A program made the position numbers and the translations under genes. Below the pieces are notes generated by a model. It was not told the DNA's origin, did no database searches, and saw only the letters and a program-made list of their open reading frames with translations. From the NCBI RefSeq assembly GCF_010389155.1, contig NC_057769.1, positions 3,410,001-3,474,000 of the forward strand: 64,000 nt of DNA, read 5' to 3'. This document shows positions 1 to 12,600 of this stretch, piece after piece; within the stretch, counting starts at the first letter, position 1; every line of letters begins with the position of its first letter. This stretch comes from Erigeron canadensis. Its lineage: Eukaryota; Streptophyta; Magnoliopsida; Asterales; Asteraceae.

Positions 1-1400
1 ATACAAATTTCCACAAATATTTACAAGGTGGTTTATAAGAATGACAATGTCTCATTTTTTTTAATTCATTATGTTGAATCTTTTTTAACAGTAAATTTAT
101 TATACTTTTAAATTACATTAAATAATTTTAAATTGCTTTATATCAAAAAAATAAACTTCACCTCAAAAGGTAAACTTTATCAAATAAGCTAATCCGATAA
201 TGGCTATTGTGTTATGCGTTGGATAAAAGTAAGTATCAAAGCTATGTATAAAGATACACAAATCCATTTATGTGTTGGTTGTAAAAATTGACTGGCATTC
301 CAATCTATTCTCATAATTGAGCCCTTAAATACATTAGTTGTTTATGATGTTTAATACTGTAATATGATTAGAGGTATGTTGTTTAACTGCGATTATTTTT
401 AGTGTTTGGTTAAAATGAGCTTGATCTTAATCTAGAAATCCATGAGAAAAAAATTCAACATATATGGGATGGAAGTTGAAATCTCATGATGGACACGTAA
501 AAAATATATAATAAAATTTAAATTTAAATCCATGTGAAGGCTTGTTGAATATACGTTCTACATTAATAGAAAGGTATAGTAAATTCTTAAGCATCAAGCT
601 ATGGTTCAATATACATTTATGTATTTAAGCTGTGATCTGAGTTATTGTACGTGCTATCTTCTAATAGTATGGCCATTTAGATGTAGTGGGTGAAAGACTC
701 GTGTATTTTCTCAACTAACAAAGATATCATGTGTTTAAATGTGTGGAAGTGTGTAACAATTCAATCGTCCCACTTAAATCAAAAGATAGCTAATCTGTAA
801 GGCTGGTCGGAAATTCGGAGTGCATCGGTGAGGCAACAGTGATCATCACACTCACCGGGTGAAACACCATCTCAGCCTGCCGGACACCGGGTATGTGGGG
901 AGCAATGAGGTAACCACTGACCATGATGTCTTGGTTTTTTATCATCTCTCGCTTTTTGTTTTTGTTTTCTATATCATTTGTTTTTTGTTATGTGGGGAGA
1001 GGATGGTAAAATAATTATTGCAAGTGAGGGAGATAGAAAAAATGGGTAGAATTGGGGAGGGGGTGGTGACTAGTAAGGTACTCCGCTACCCTAAATATCC
1101 AACGGATCAAAAGCTATTCTCTCAAAAGAAGCGACGTGTTCATAAAAGGTTATTAGCTGAGAATATAATAAAATATAAACGAATGTTTATTTTATATAAT
1201 GAACTACTAGGATGTTTATTTTATGTAATGAATTTTAAAATTTCGGTCCTTGGTTGTAGTCGGATATATTGGCAACCACATAAAATGCCTTTATAAGTTT
1301 TGATTGATCGGATATATCCACTAACTTAAATTTTAAAGTTTGTTACATACAGTAGATATTCAAGTAGTTCTTTAGACATTCATATTCATATATAGTTCTC
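1..1400. other. AT-rich intergenic DNA, no gene seen
   Basis: No supportable gene. Open frames here are short and lack family motifs. A GC-richer patch at about 800-930 (with CACCGGG-type stretches) stands out from the AT-rich surroundings and may be a transposon remnant, but I cannot assign it. Confidence 0.5.
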
Positions 1401-1619
1401 GTCCTTCACTTGTTAGTGTAGTGGTTGGACACTCCGGATGTTGTAACAAGGATCACATGTTCGAATCTCATCTTGAGCATTGTTACTAGCCAATATTCTT
1501 GGCAGACAAGTTGAATTTACCGGGTGGGGCGGGCGGGGGGAGGGGATCAGGTAGGCCCTCGGTGTCCAGTCCTGATACCCGTGATCCGGCTCTTCGCTGT
1601 TCTAAAAAAAAGGATATTA
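1401..1619 (+). mobile_element. tRNA-derived SINE
   Basis: The sequence has an RNA polymerase III-type internal promoter. An A box at 1414-1424 (TAGTGTAGTGG) fits TRGYNNARNGG at every position, and a B box lies at 1459-1467 (GTTCGAATC), about 45 bases downstream as in a tRNA. After the tRNA-like head comes an unusually G-rich body (about 1520-1555) and an A8 run at 1604-1611. A 7-base direct repeat AGTTCTC at 1394-1400 and 1620-1626 may be the target-site duplication, which sets the proposed ends. No terminal inverted repeats or coding frame are present. Boundaries are less sure than the SINE nature of the head. Confidence 0.65.
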
Positions 1620-1719
1620 AGTTCTCATGTACTAAACAGTCATCTAAATGGTGAATCATGTCCTCTCACAATTGGAATGTAGTCGGACACAAGACTTAAA
1701 AGTATCTATTTGGGTATTG

Positions 1720-2903
1720 AATCTTGGTACATAGTGATATGTGCAAAGCTCGAGTATTACTATTATTAATTTGGAGATTCAGATCGGATTTTACCGGCCT
1801 ATGGAAAAAAGTTGTGGTTTCTATCCATGGTACCAAACGTGGCTGGTCTCCAATTCCCGCTTACAATGTTATGTCAAGGGTTTGGAGGTCCGTTGTCAAG
1901 GCTGTAACTAAGATTAACGTGGCTGGGACCAACATAAATTCCTTGGTGAAAGGTGTTTGTGGTGACAGGAACAATATTAGATTTTTTATTGGATCCTTGG
2001 GTATGCAACGAACCACTAAAAGACGTTTTCCCTCATGCTTTCAAAACAAGACAGGGCAAGAAAGGCAAGATCAGTGACAAGTTTGACTTGATATCTAAGA
2101 AGTTTACGGGTTTTGGGTGGGACGATTCCCTATCCTTGTCTGATTCGGAAGTTGAAGATAGAGACAACATCTGTAAGTTATTAAATAATGTTGTGTTATC
2201 GGGTAGGAGCGCTAGTTGGATTTGGCCGGGAAGAAATTGGGATAATTTCAGCGTCAAAGGAGTCAAGAAATTTCTTGGTTCGGGTAGGGACTTCAACAAC
2301 AAATATGTTTAATATTGGTCAAAGTGGTTACCTAAAAAATTTAACATTTTCATGTGGAGAGTTGGGTTGGGTCGTATCCCGACATTATTGGCTTTAAGGG
2401 ATAGAAAATACACGTTCAACTCACTGTTATGTGGGTTGTGCGAGAAAGAGGATGAAGATGTGGAGCACTTGTTCTGCTTATGCGAGGTAGCCATGGCCAT
2501 ATGGAACAAGGTAAGCGGCTGGTGTAAAGTCCAGCCCTTATATATATTTCTTTTCAGTTAAAGATATCTTCGAGGCTCATACTCATCTGGGAGCGGTGAA
2601 GAAAAAGGAAGAGATATTACAAGGGATTGTATCTGTCACGTGCCAGTGTATTTGGAGTTCCCGTAATGAGATATTGTTCGAGAATGACAAAGATTTCAAT
2701 CAAGAAGAATTTTCATGATATTAAATCTATCGGATTTTTATGGTATAAAAATAAGAAGAGAAGTAGTTCTGTAACTCGAGAAGATTGGTCAAATTTTGGT
2801 TCGTTCTAACCATCCGTGCATATACTTATACCAATCCACTAGTTTGTGAATTTGGTCTTTTGTGAATAAGAGTAAATTTTAAAAAAATAATAATAAATAA
2901 AAA
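1720..2903 (+). pseudogene. LINE (L1-type) ORF2 3' end, frameshifted
   Basis: Translated pieces from three + frames, read in order, match the C-terminal part of plant non-LTR retrotransposon ORF2. A stretch with LWKKVVVSIHG and GDRNNIRF lies at about 1800-1985. A second frame with DPWVCNEPLKDVFP runs from about 1985 to 2310. A third carries the reverse-transcriptase zinc-binding (zf-RVT) signature, FMWRVGLGRIPT followed by CGLCEKEDEDVEHLF, at about 2345-2545. The usual tail, with IWSSRNEI and EDWSNF, ends at a stop near 2809. An A-rich tract at about 2877-2903 follows and fits a poly(A) tail. The reverse transcriptase core and endonuclease are missing, so this is a 5'-truncated dead copy with at least three frame breaks. 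The 5' boundary is approximate. Confidence 0.8.
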
Positions 2904-3162
2904 GGTTGCTTCAAAAGAAAAAAAGAGAAGCACCAATTATCCGACAAAGCTTTTAAGGCATCCCAACAATGCCGGTGCATAATGTTATATTATCATCTTC
3001 GTTTTCCACAACGAGAGAATGGTTATAACTTCCGAGTACATTACCCATATTGCTATGTTCATTCTCATTCCATGTTTAATTTAATGACAAACCTTCTTTT
3101 TCTTGTACTCGATCTATCATATGGAATTAATATGGACCTTTTGGTATAAATTTGTATCTTAA
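2904..3162. other. Short intergenic gap
   Basis: AT-rich sequence between the LINE tail and the Helitron-like element. No feature seen. Confidence 0.5.
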
Positions 3163-4132
3163 TCTTAATATATACTATAAGACAGTTAAATCAATGACTT
3201 ATTAACCAATCACATCACTCAATTTTATCAAATTGACTTTTGATGATGTCATTATTTAGATAAACTACAAATTAAAAATCTTGATGATCATTATCCAAAT
3301 ATATTATTATATTGATATTTATATTAATTTGTAGATAAGTCTCATTAATTTACAATTTTTTGTTTTATATCAATAATTTACACTTTTTAGCCCTGAATAC
3401 TTATTCTATATATATTTTTAGCCATCAACTTGAGAGAATTCTTTAAAATTTGTAATCATTTAATTAATTAAAAAAAGTTCAACATATGAAATATTATCTA
3501 CAAAAATTTATTTCAAAACCTAATAACTTATTAACAAATATTAGATTAGATTTTTATAAATTATAAATATTAATATTTAGTTTAATATTTAATATAAACA
3601 TAAATTAAACTTTAGATGCATATCCTAAACATAATAACAGATGACGATATATAACATCATCATTTTTAAACACAATAGAAAGAATATAGAAACAATTCTA
3701 ACTGTAATCAAATTATTATAGGACATGTGATTGAAAATAATCTTATGCGTGTTTTGGGTCCGCATCATTATCAAATAAATATACGTGAATATCAAGTACA
3801 GAATCACAAGTATGTTTATATTTTAATTCTTAAATATTTTTCATAATAATATCACATTATGAGTACAACTGGTTTCAAAATATTCTATAATAGAGAAATT
3901 ATTATATATAACATGTACCTTGTGGAATGATTACGACAAACATATCAATCAATATGTCTAGGCTAATAATGACAGTGACGAACCTATGATTATTGTACTA
4001 CAACTTGCAAAATATAACACTTAAAACCGTATTTCTACAAAATTATAATTTGTGACTTAAAATGTATAAAGATTTAATATTGATAATATCGTAAATCTCG
4101 TGTCCAGTGTTGGACACGGGTCTAAAATCTAG
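3163..4132 (+). mobile_element. Non-autonomous Helitron-like element (copy A)
   Basis: The 970-bp segment begins with TC (3163-3164) after an A and ends with CTAG (4129-4132) before a T, the A/T insertion context of Helitrons. Just upstream of the CTAG is a hairpin with perfect 8-bp arms, CGTGTCCA (4099-4106) and TGGACACG (4111-4118), loop GTGT. No target-site duplication or terminal inverted repeat is present, as expected for Helitrons. No Rep/helicase coding sequence is present, so the copy is non-autonomous. Related copies lie in tandem at 51.8-53.1 kb. They share the block starting ACTATAAGACA near the 5' end and the 3' block CGGGTCTAAAAT. Confidence 0.75.
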
Positions 4133-4867
4133 TTACTTATTATTTATGTTAAAAAAACGTCAAAAATCGAACGCATTTCGATATAACCGACTTTTTGCAC
4201 CATTCGTTCAGTTTTGAGACAAACTTACATACAATGAACCAAAACCAAGTTTATTTCCTACAATAGTAACTAAAGACAAATTGTATACACATAGATTCTT
4301 TTCCTTTACGCTATGTTCTTGAGTTTTTTTAAAAAAGAAAAAGAAAAGAATATGAAGGATTGTAAAAGGAGTTGTGTTCTTGAGTTGATTTTAGTTATGG
4401 AAAAGAAATGAAATGAGACGATTTGAAAGGATAGTTTAGTTGATTTTGTTTAAAATATTTTCTTCCCACATTTGGGGTAATTTGAAAGAAAGAAACTTTC
4501 ACCTCCAATCTTTTCTCTTATTTTATAAACTAAACTTGAGAACATAGTGTTAATCTTTATATTAGTTACCTCTAAAATATTCTAGATCTCAAATTCTCCC
4601 ATATATCGTCATAGACGTTATTATGATCTAATCCTTAAGACGTCGGACCAATGTACCCTATTAGAATTTTCCTATATAGTTTTGATGTAACAAAAGTCGT
4701 ATACAAAACTTTTTAATTAATGCCACGTTTTTCCCGTATCTAAATTGACTAGTTCATATCCACATTTTTTGCTGCAGCAAAAACAACTTTCGATGACATG
4801 GTCCAATTTCATTTTCTTTTATTAAAAAATTCATATATGATCATGAAATTTGTATAAATTAAAAGAA
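4133..4867 (+). promoter_or_regulatory. Upstream region of the GT47 gene
   Basis: Intergenic sequence expected to hold the promoter and leader of the glycosyltransferase gene. It is AT-rich and I see no convincing, well-spaced TATA box. The TATAAATT directly before the start codon (4853-4860) is too close to serve. No coding frame of note. Confidence 0.3.
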
Positions 4868-6679
4868 ATGGATCAAACGTCCAAATGCCGTTGGAAAATC
4901 TGGTTGGTAATATGTTTATTCTTCATTTGTTGGTATTTCATGATTCATAATGTTAATTGGTACAATCTATCTTCTCCTAGACCCACATTACGATCACAAG
5001 AATCAAGCCCGACCGTCGAAATTTCGGATTCGAACACGACTCGTATCGTTGCCAACGACGAGAACAGGAATCATGGTTACGATGGAGGTGATCAGATCGA
5101 TTGGCTTCATGACGTAGATCAAATGCGGGCACTCGAGAAGGAATTGGAACCTTTAATTGAAGAGTTAAAACCGAAACCGTATAAAAGGGTGAAGGAAAGG
5201 GCGAGGGAGAAAGACGATATCGAGGAGAAACGAAAACCGGGATCAGAAGATGATGAAAAGAGAGTAAACGAGACGGTTATCGACGAGGTCGTTGAAGAAA
5301 TGGGGAAAACCCGAAGGAGGAACCGAAGGAATAAACATTCGTGTTCGGGTCGGTATATTTACGTCTACGACCTTCCGTCGAGGTTTAACGACGAAATACT
5401 CGAGGATTGTCAAGCGTTTAGTAAATGGCAAAATATGTGCCCGTATGTAGATAACAACGGGCTTGGGCCAAATCTTGAGAACCTCCAGAGGGTTTTCTCG
5501 AAATCCGGGTGGTATTCAACTGATCAGTTTATGTTAGAAGTCATTTTTCGCAATCGGATGAAGCAATACGAGTGCCTTACAAACAACTCATCGATCGCTT
5601 CAGCTATATACGTCCCATATTACGCGGGTCTTGATGTTTGGAGGTACTTATTTGATAATAATACCTCGTCTCGCGATGCTTTGGCTCTCGATTTGGCTGA
5701 ATGGTTACGTGAACAACCCGAGTGGAAGACATCATTGGGTAAAAACCATTTCCTCGTCGCGGGGAGAATAACTTGGGATTTTCGTAGGGGATCCGACGAT
5801 GGCGATGCTTGGGGAAACAAACTAATGTTACTACCCGAGTTCACAAACATGACGATTTTAACTATTGAAAAGAGCCCTTGGAATAGTAATGATTTCGGGA
5901 TCCCTTACCCTACATATTTCCACCCACAAAACGATAACGACATCGCTGAGTGGCAGTATAAAATGAAAAGACGGCGAAGGAGAGCTCTGTTCTCCTTCGC
6001 GGGCTCTCCACGCCCAAACTTGGAGGAATCAGTTCGCGACGAGGTTATCAAACAATGTGTTGAATCAAGACGAAAATGTAGATTACTACAATGCTCACAC
6101 GAAAATCCAAAGTGTTATCAACCTATCGATGTGATGAGACTATTTCAAAGCTCGATATTTTGCTTACAACCTCCGGGCGATTCATACACACGAAGATCAA
6201 CTTTCGATTCCATTCTCTCGGGCTGCATTCCTGTTTTCTTCACCCCTGGGTCAGCGTACGTGCAATATCTATGGCATTTACCTAAAGAATTCGACAAGTA
6301 CTCGGTTCTTATCAACGAGGAAGATGTGAAGCATAAGAATGTTAGCATCGAGAGGATTTTGTCACGGATTCCGCCCAAGAGGGTTTCGGAAATGAGAAAT
6401 GAAGTGATCGGGCTGATCCCGAACGTGGTTTATGCTGACCCGAAGTCGAGATTGGAAAAATACAAGGATGCATTCGATCTAAGTATCGATGGGGTTCTTG
6501 AAAGAATTGGGAATATTAGTAGCAACAACACATCAAGTGTTGATTTTGATGAGAGATATAGTTGGAAACACTTCTTGTTTGGATCTGTAGATGAACATGA
6601 ATGGGATCATTATTTTCGTTATTCCATGAATTCAAAAGTGAAACTAGCAGAAGAAGTTGAAGCTAATCAAAATAGATAA
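4868..6679 (+). CDS. GT47 exostosin-family glycosyltransferase, MUR3-like xyloglucan galactosyltransferase
   Basis: This intronless gene encodes a 603-residue type II Golgi membrane protein. A short cytosolic N-terminus is followed by a membrane anchor at about residues 9-27 (WLVICLFFICWYFMI). Next comes a long charged Lys/Glu/Arg-rich stem to about residue 155, then the exostosin (GT47) domain from about residue 161 (RYIYVYDLPSRFN). Family blocks seen are GRITWDFRR (about 298), FSFAGSPRPN (about 376) and CLQPPGDSYTRRST followed by GCIPVFF (about 432-458). These are typical of GT47 subgroup A, which includes MUR3/KATAMARI1 and XLT2. Known members add galactose from UDP-galactose to xylosyl side chains of xyloglucan in the Golgi, but the exact acceptor cannot be read from sequence. 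I start at the ATG at 4868. The same frame extends six codons upstream only to a TTG, not a plausible plant start. The frame is intact with stop TAA. Confidence 0.9.
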   Translation: MDQTSKCRWKIWLVICLFFICWYFMIHNVNWYNLSSPRPTLRSQESSPTVEISDSNTTRIVANDENRNHGYDGGDQIDWLHDVDQMRALEKELEPLIEELKPKPYKRVKERAREKDDIEEKRKPGSEDDEKRVNETVIDEVVEEMGKTRRRNRRNKHSCSGRYIYVYDLPSRFNDEILEDCQAFSKWQNMCPYVDNNGLGPNLENLQRVFSKSGWYSTDQFMLEVIFRNRMKQYECLTNNSSIASAIYVPYYAGLDVWRYLFDNNTSSRDALALDLAEWLREQPEWKTSLGKNHFLVAGRITWDFRRGSDDGDAWGNKLMLLPEFTNMTILTIEKSPWNSNDFGIPYPTYFHPQNDNDIAEWQYKMKRRRRRALFSFAGSPRPNLEESVRDEVIKQCVESRRKCRLLQCSHENPKCYQPIDVMRLFQSSIFCLQPPGDSYTRRSTFDSILSGCIPVFFTPGSAYVQYLWHLPKEFDKYSVLINEEDVKHKNVSIERILSRIPPKRVSEMRNEVIGLIPNVVYADPKSRLEKYKDAFDLSIDGVLERIGNISSNNTSSVDFDERYSWKHFLFGSVDEHEWDHYFRYSMNSKVKLAEEVEANQNR

Positions 6680-7088
6680 TTGAATGCGATATGTACATAT
6701 ATTATGGAATTAGATTAGACAAATACATACGTGTGACAAGTAGTATACATAATTTGATTTGAAATGTCATCAGATAGTGTGCTAGCACTTGTATATGTTA
6801 ACGATGTGTGTATTATCATGATTTATGGAATGCAGTAGTAGAAAACGAGAATGACTTCAAACATATGAACAAGACCATTTTGGATTCCAAACAAAAACGT
6901 TGACCAAGTGAAGGCTGCATATCGAGGCACCGAACAGTTATTCAATCTCATCTTCAACAAGAAACGAGAGAATTAAGTGAAATGTAAATAGTCATACTCC
7001 TATTCATGTTTTCGGCTACAGAGATGTCTCTATAGTCCGTCACTGGCACTAGGTTATTAAACTACGAAGTGATTCATTATTCATCAAA
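6680..7088 (+). other. GT47 3' UTR and spacer to tRNA
   Basis: AT-rich sequence between the glycosyltransferase stop codon and the tRNA gene. It presumably contains the 3' UTR and polyadenylation region. No other feature seen. Confidence 0.4.
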
Positions 7089-7160
7089 GCGTTTGTAGTC
7101 CAACGGTTAGGATAATTGCCTTCCAAGCAATAGACCCGGGTTCGACTCCCGGCAAACGCA
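7089..7160 (+). tRNA. tRNA-Gly (anticodon UCC)
   Basis: A complete 72-base cloverleaf can be folded by eye. The acceptor stem is 7089-7095 with 7153-7159. The D arm is GTCC/GGAT (7098-7101, 7110-7113). The anticodon stem ATTGC/GCAAT encloses loop CTTCCAA (7120-7126) with anticodon TCC at 7122-7124. The T arm CCGGG/CCCGG (7136-7140, 7148-7152) has loop TTCGACT, and the discriminator base is A (7160). There is no intron and CCA is not encoded, as in nuclear tRNA genes. A T-rich stretch follows immediately (TTTTATTTTA), a suitable Pol III terminator. The product decodes GGA and possibly GGG glycine codons. Confidence 0.96.
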
Positions 7161-8400
7161 TTTTATTTTATTATCATACTTTCTCTTCATTTTATATGGT
7201 TTTTTTAATTCCTTTTTAACTATAGCAATCTATTTCTGCTTAATCTCCATCCGACTTTTGTTTAATCTCGTTTTCCTTTTATATGCACAAAAGATTCAGT
7301 AATCTCTGAATTAGCCTGTCGAGGTGACGATTAACTTACTGTAGTGCGAAAAAGTTTTCGATTATGAACATACATTATATATTGTCGAAGTGAACGTACA
7401 TTTTATACATTTTTGATATCATTGAGTGTGGGTTTCATCGAGTACACATCTTTATATAGATCTATACGGAGTTCATGTTGACTTCAAGTTACTGCATATA
7501 AAATTTGTGTGGTAAATAAAAAGTTTTAAGCTGATTTTTCAATATATAATTATACATATATATAATAATGAACACACAAAAAAAATCCAAAGTAGATGAC
7601 GTAATTTCAAGTTTTGTTCCAGCGTGGGTAATAAACTCCAAAATGGCAAACTATACCAACGTAGGTAGTACCGTAGTATACTTTCAAATCTTGATCAAAT
7701 ACTTACAAATAAATGCTTATGTCGACTAATCATATAACGGCACATCATCATTCAATGTTTTTGCGTAGAAAACAAGTGTTACATGATAACTTTGAAACAT
7801 AATTTAAAAGTACGCGTTACATACTTACATGTATTTTTGAAGTACATTACTTCTATTGGAACAACACAAAGATTATTACAATTTTATAGCTTAAATGTAA
7901 AACAATTTCATACATTTGTTTATTTCTTTCAATCATTTATTATAAATAAAATTTATGATTTTGAAAGTATGACGTCCATAGAATAATAAGGTCATAAATT
8001 TAAGCAAATTGGGTCAACATTAGTTGAACAGTTTACTTACTAATATTAGTAACAAAGTTGGGCAAGAGTGGATTGTGGTAAAGCTTTCTTTTTTAATCTA
8101 AAAATAGCAAAACCCAATTTTCAAATGAATGTCTTAAAATAAATTTACAAAATTAACAAAATACCCTTTACTCACTTGATGACCCAACGTTTTTATCGAC
8201 CCTACTAATACACTCACAACCATAGATCTCATTAACTATTGACACGTGTCACAATCTCGTAATATTTCACAACATAGAACCGGTCATTTAGGGTGTGTGT
8301 AACTTGCTATAGCTGGTCACCACTTGTAAAAATAAACCTTTTACCGATCCATCCGGTAACAAAGGTCAATTTCAGTATTAGTTATTAATAAATTAATGAA
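7161..8400. other. Intergenic region between tRNA-Gly and the telomere-binding protein gene
   Basis: AT-rich DNA with no supportable coding region. The one notable site is a perfect palindromic G-box core CACGTG at 8243-8248 within GACACGTGTC (8241-8250), the binding site type of bZIP and bHLH factors. It lies well upstream of the telomere-binding protein gene and could belong to its promoter. Confidence 0.4.
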
Positions 8401-9618
8401 GGGGTTTAAGGCCTTTTTGTCCCAGGTGGTTTTCAGGGGGTTTTTGTGAAAGTGAAAAAAACAACTTTTTTTTGCGTTTCAAACAAGATTATGTAAATAC
8501 AAAATATATATATGAATTATAATTATAGATACATATAATACAAATGTATAATAATCAAAGATTTGATTTTTAAGAAATGGGTGTTGTTTAATTGATGAAA
8601 AGATTGTTGATTTGGGTTTTATTATGTGAATTCATGAATCCTAGATGGTTTTTTTCGCGGGAAATTGAAGAAAAGGTAATTTAGGTATGATAATCAAAAT
8701 ATTGTAATTTTGATGATTTTTATTAAACTTTTAGCTAAATTTTTGAAGATGATTATTTGTTGTGTGTGTGTTCTGTGTTTAAATTTTGTTGATTTACTGA
8801 TCTAGTTGTGTTTTTTAAGATTGATTTTTTTTTTCTGGATCCTTTGATAAAATATATAGTATAAAAGTGACATCTATATCTATCTATATGTTTTAATAAA
8901 TGTCTCACAAAAATTTGTTACTTCTTTGTATTTCAGGGTTTTGTAAGGGTTTTTAGATGCTGCATACCCTTCTTCTTCTTCTTGAAGATATTTTTTAAAA
9001 AATTTTTGTTAAAAATTGTTTTAGCAAATTAGATATTTTTTTATAAAGATTATGAATTTCTCAAAAAGAGAGTTAGAAAATATTGTGGGTTTTGGTTCAA
9101 AGATTTGATCTTTTTAGCAAAATTGGACACTTATTTGTGTTATCATGATCTATATGTTCTGTGCACCTGTTTTGAAGATTGTAAAGATTTGAACTTTTTG
9201 TTATTAAAATGCTAAAAGTGCATTTGATGGTGAGTTACAAACAATTATTTTCGTGTAAATCTTAAGGATTTTGAATAGATTCATTATAATAGTTCTAAGG
9301 TTCCCTTTTTTTGTCAGAATCTTTGAATCTTTATTTTTGTTGTTGTCAATGATTATGATGGTTCGTTAACTTTTCGGTCTCAAGATGTTGATTCAAGCTC
9401 CCTAATCTGGAGGAGACCAAAGTTAGGATTTTTACAAAGATTATGATCTTCTGATCATTCAAGGAATGTAATGTTGTCCGTGTATCAATGTCCACTTTGT
9501 CTTCTAACATCCAACTGAAATGTGATTCTTCATTTTTCAGGCGCTTGTCGTGTTTTAAGATTCAAAAGAACAATGGCTTATGGTAATAAGTAGGTTCTCT
9601 TGATATGATCACTAAGAC
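8401..9618 (+). promoter_or_regulatory. Probable leader region of the telomere-binding protein gene, with 5' UTR intron
   Basis: The first coding exon is preceded by a strong acceptor, a pyrimidine tract followed by TTTTTCAG ending at 9540, so transcripts probably carry at least one leader intron. A candidate donor (AG followed by GTAATT) lies near 8676, and an alternative acceptor (ATTTCAG) near 8938. Transcription start and exon layout are inferred; cDNA would be needed to settle them. Confidence 0.4.
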
Positions 9619-12600
9619 ATGGTGTTACAAAAGAGGTTGGAATATGGATTTAACGGCTATCAAATGCCTCCAACACCGCGAGCTGCCAGATCAGCCACGG
9701 TAAACACCTCTTTAAAGTACTATTTTGTTTTGTCATTTATCTTCATATTGTTGACTTATATTTATTATGTCTACGTACGTATATTAGAGGAGGGTTCCGT
9801 CTTGGAAGAAAACCGAGGACCGTAACCTTAACAACAATGATAACAAGCAAATGTGCGCATTCGATTTACTGGCCACTGTAGCTGGAAAGTTATTACAGGA
9901 GGGTGGAGATAATGAAACTGGAACGGTTAAAACTGTTGAAAACGACCCTTCAAATGTTACTATTTGTGATCAGGGAAGCTGCAATAGGAGTTTCTTTGTG
10001 TCTGAGATAATCTCACAAGCTCCTGTCATTCAGGATTCTAATTCTGGGCCTTCATCAGGTATTACCGTTTCTGATTGCTCCGAGAAGTCAAAGGCTATTT
10101 CTGTTGAGAATTTTAAAGTGAAAGCCGCCCCATTTAGTTGTAAAGTAGAGGAAAAGAATTGTAAACAGATAACAAGCGAGGCACCAAAGCCTAAGCCTCT
10201 GGTAGTCCGTAATATAGATAATAATAATGATAATAATAATGTGAAGTTTCCGTTTTGCAAAGATGATGTAAATTTAACTGTTAAAGATGATGACGAAAAT
10301 GAAAACTCTTCCGGGGTCACTAGAGATCCTAATAAGACTCTGAAACCGCCATCACGCATTGGAGATCGAAGAATAAGGCGGCTTTTGGCATCTAAATGCT
10401 GGAAACCGGGTCCAAAGTTGCATGATGATGTGAACTTTGATGATGGTAAGTGGTTTTGGTTTCTGGGCTTTTTTTTTCTATTTCATTTTTGTAAGTGTTG
10501 AATGTTTCTTTTTTTACCATTTGGAATGTTATAAATATGTCGTTTTTCAGATGTTTACGGTAACAGGAATCCTTGCCACAAACGCGAAAGATCATTGAAG
10601 GATTATCCGTTCAAAAAGAGACGACTCTATGAACTTGATCACTATTCGAAATCTGATGTTGTAAATAGTGAAGATCGATCCAGCCTACCTCAAAAGGGCT
10701 CGATAGAAAATGTTTCTACGTGTGTCAAATTTGAAGGAGGTTTGTCTCTTCTCTTGGTCACATATCAAGTTCTAGGTAGTCTTTGATTTTCTTTTTAAAC
10801 TGATTATCTTAATTATAACAAATAATGTCCCCTTTGCTCATTTTGTGTATAATTCTAAAGTTCATCAGAATTTTTTTAACACTAAGACAACTGATGATCT
10901 GATAATTCGAATTCAAACAGCAAAATCATGTTCAATTGTTTATTGCTCTTCATATCTGTAATTGCAAGTGCTAACGGGTGTAACAGGTGCAAAGACATCA
11001 GGATTTGTATCAAAGCAAAATTCATCCTTTCAATCCCGGGATTCTCATGGTAATTGAGCACGTTTTGAGTGAGTTATTGATATCTAGTCAGAGATCTTAT
11101 ATGAAAGATTGAAAGATCTTTTTTCTTTTACCCAGTGAAGCTCAAGATCAAATCTTTCCGTGTTCCTGAGCTTTTCTTTGAGTTACCTAAAACCACAACT
11201 ATTGGTTCTCTTAAGGTATTATATTGAACTCTCTTTTTTTATTGTATTTTGTATTTAGTATCTGAATGCACTTTGCTTTTCGGCGATGTGTTTAACTGTT
11301 GACCATCTTTTTCAACAGAGGACTGTTATGGAGGCCTTGACTTCTATGCTTAGTGGTGAGCTACACGTGGGTGTGATGCTTCAGGGGAAAAGGGTTAGAG
11401 ATGACGATAAAACTTTACTTCAAACTGGCATACATAACAAGCTAGATGCCTTGGGTTTCACCTTGGAGCCTAACCAGTTGCAAAATCTATCATCTTTATG
11501 CCCTGAAGATCAATCCTGTCCACCAACTCCCGATATACCTAAGCCCTTAACAAGGTACATGTTTTTGGAAAGAAAAAGCAAAATTGGCTAGTTGGGTAAC
11601 ATCGATATTGTTAATAATTGGTGTGTAGGTCAAAATGGGCAGGGTCTAGTCTGGGTTACCTGAAAATCTGTGTCCTAAGTTTCTAAGTTTTCTGTGAGTA
11701 GTTTTTGCGTCAAGTACAATTACAAAAATCATGTTTAAAGTAAAAAGAATATTTTTTTGAATGAAATGATGTATATATTAAACCTTGAAAGATACATAAC
11801 CATAAATGACATATTAATAGATAAATGTGTCAAAATTGCCACCCCTAGCGGAAACTTATTATTTTTCATGATGTAGTTGCATTATGTGTATGAACATGCA
11901 TTACAACCTGTACATTTTATTATGGTATTAGGTATAACCTGCCTCCAAATGTAGTTAACCGTTTGGTGGTTCAACCTGATGTTTCTGGCGCTTTGCCCGA
12001 CCCACCGATGACAAATTATGGTGGTGGTTCGATCGAAAGTGATCATGACTCAGCACCATCACCGCCTAACTTGTCTCTGGACAACAGAAGTGGTTCAGAG
12101 TCGAGGGCTCTGGTCACGGTTCCGCATATGCACCCCAGGGCACTGGCTATGGTTCCTATGAAGAAATCCAAGCGGTCTGAGGTTGCCCAACGTAGAATTC
12201 GTCGACCTTTCTCGGTTTCTGAGGTGGAAGCATTGGTTCAAGCTGTTGAGAAGCTTGGAACCGGAAGGTACATATTTGTTACATTTGCTTAAGTTTTCTA
12301 TAAATGGAAACCTTAGAAAGATTGTCTTTTATTTATATAGTAATATGCTATAACCTTTTTGATCTTTTAGATGGCGTGATGTGAAGTTAAGAGCCTTTGA
12401 TAATGCAAAGCATCGCACCTACGTTGATTTAAAGGTACATGGAGTACTTAGATAGTGGATATAGTTGATATATTTCAGTACTCATAGGTAAAGTTAGCAA
12501 GATAGGTGACGGATAACTTTTTGCAGTGGTTATAAAGAGTCGGGTCGGTCTATTGAACACTGATTCATATGATTGCAAAAGCTGTAGCATTGGAAAAATC

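Noticed and set aside
4850..4867. Upstream extension of the GT47 frame
   Set aside because: The extension begins with TTG, which is not a likely plant start. The ATG at 4868 gives a normal type II membrane protein N-terminus.
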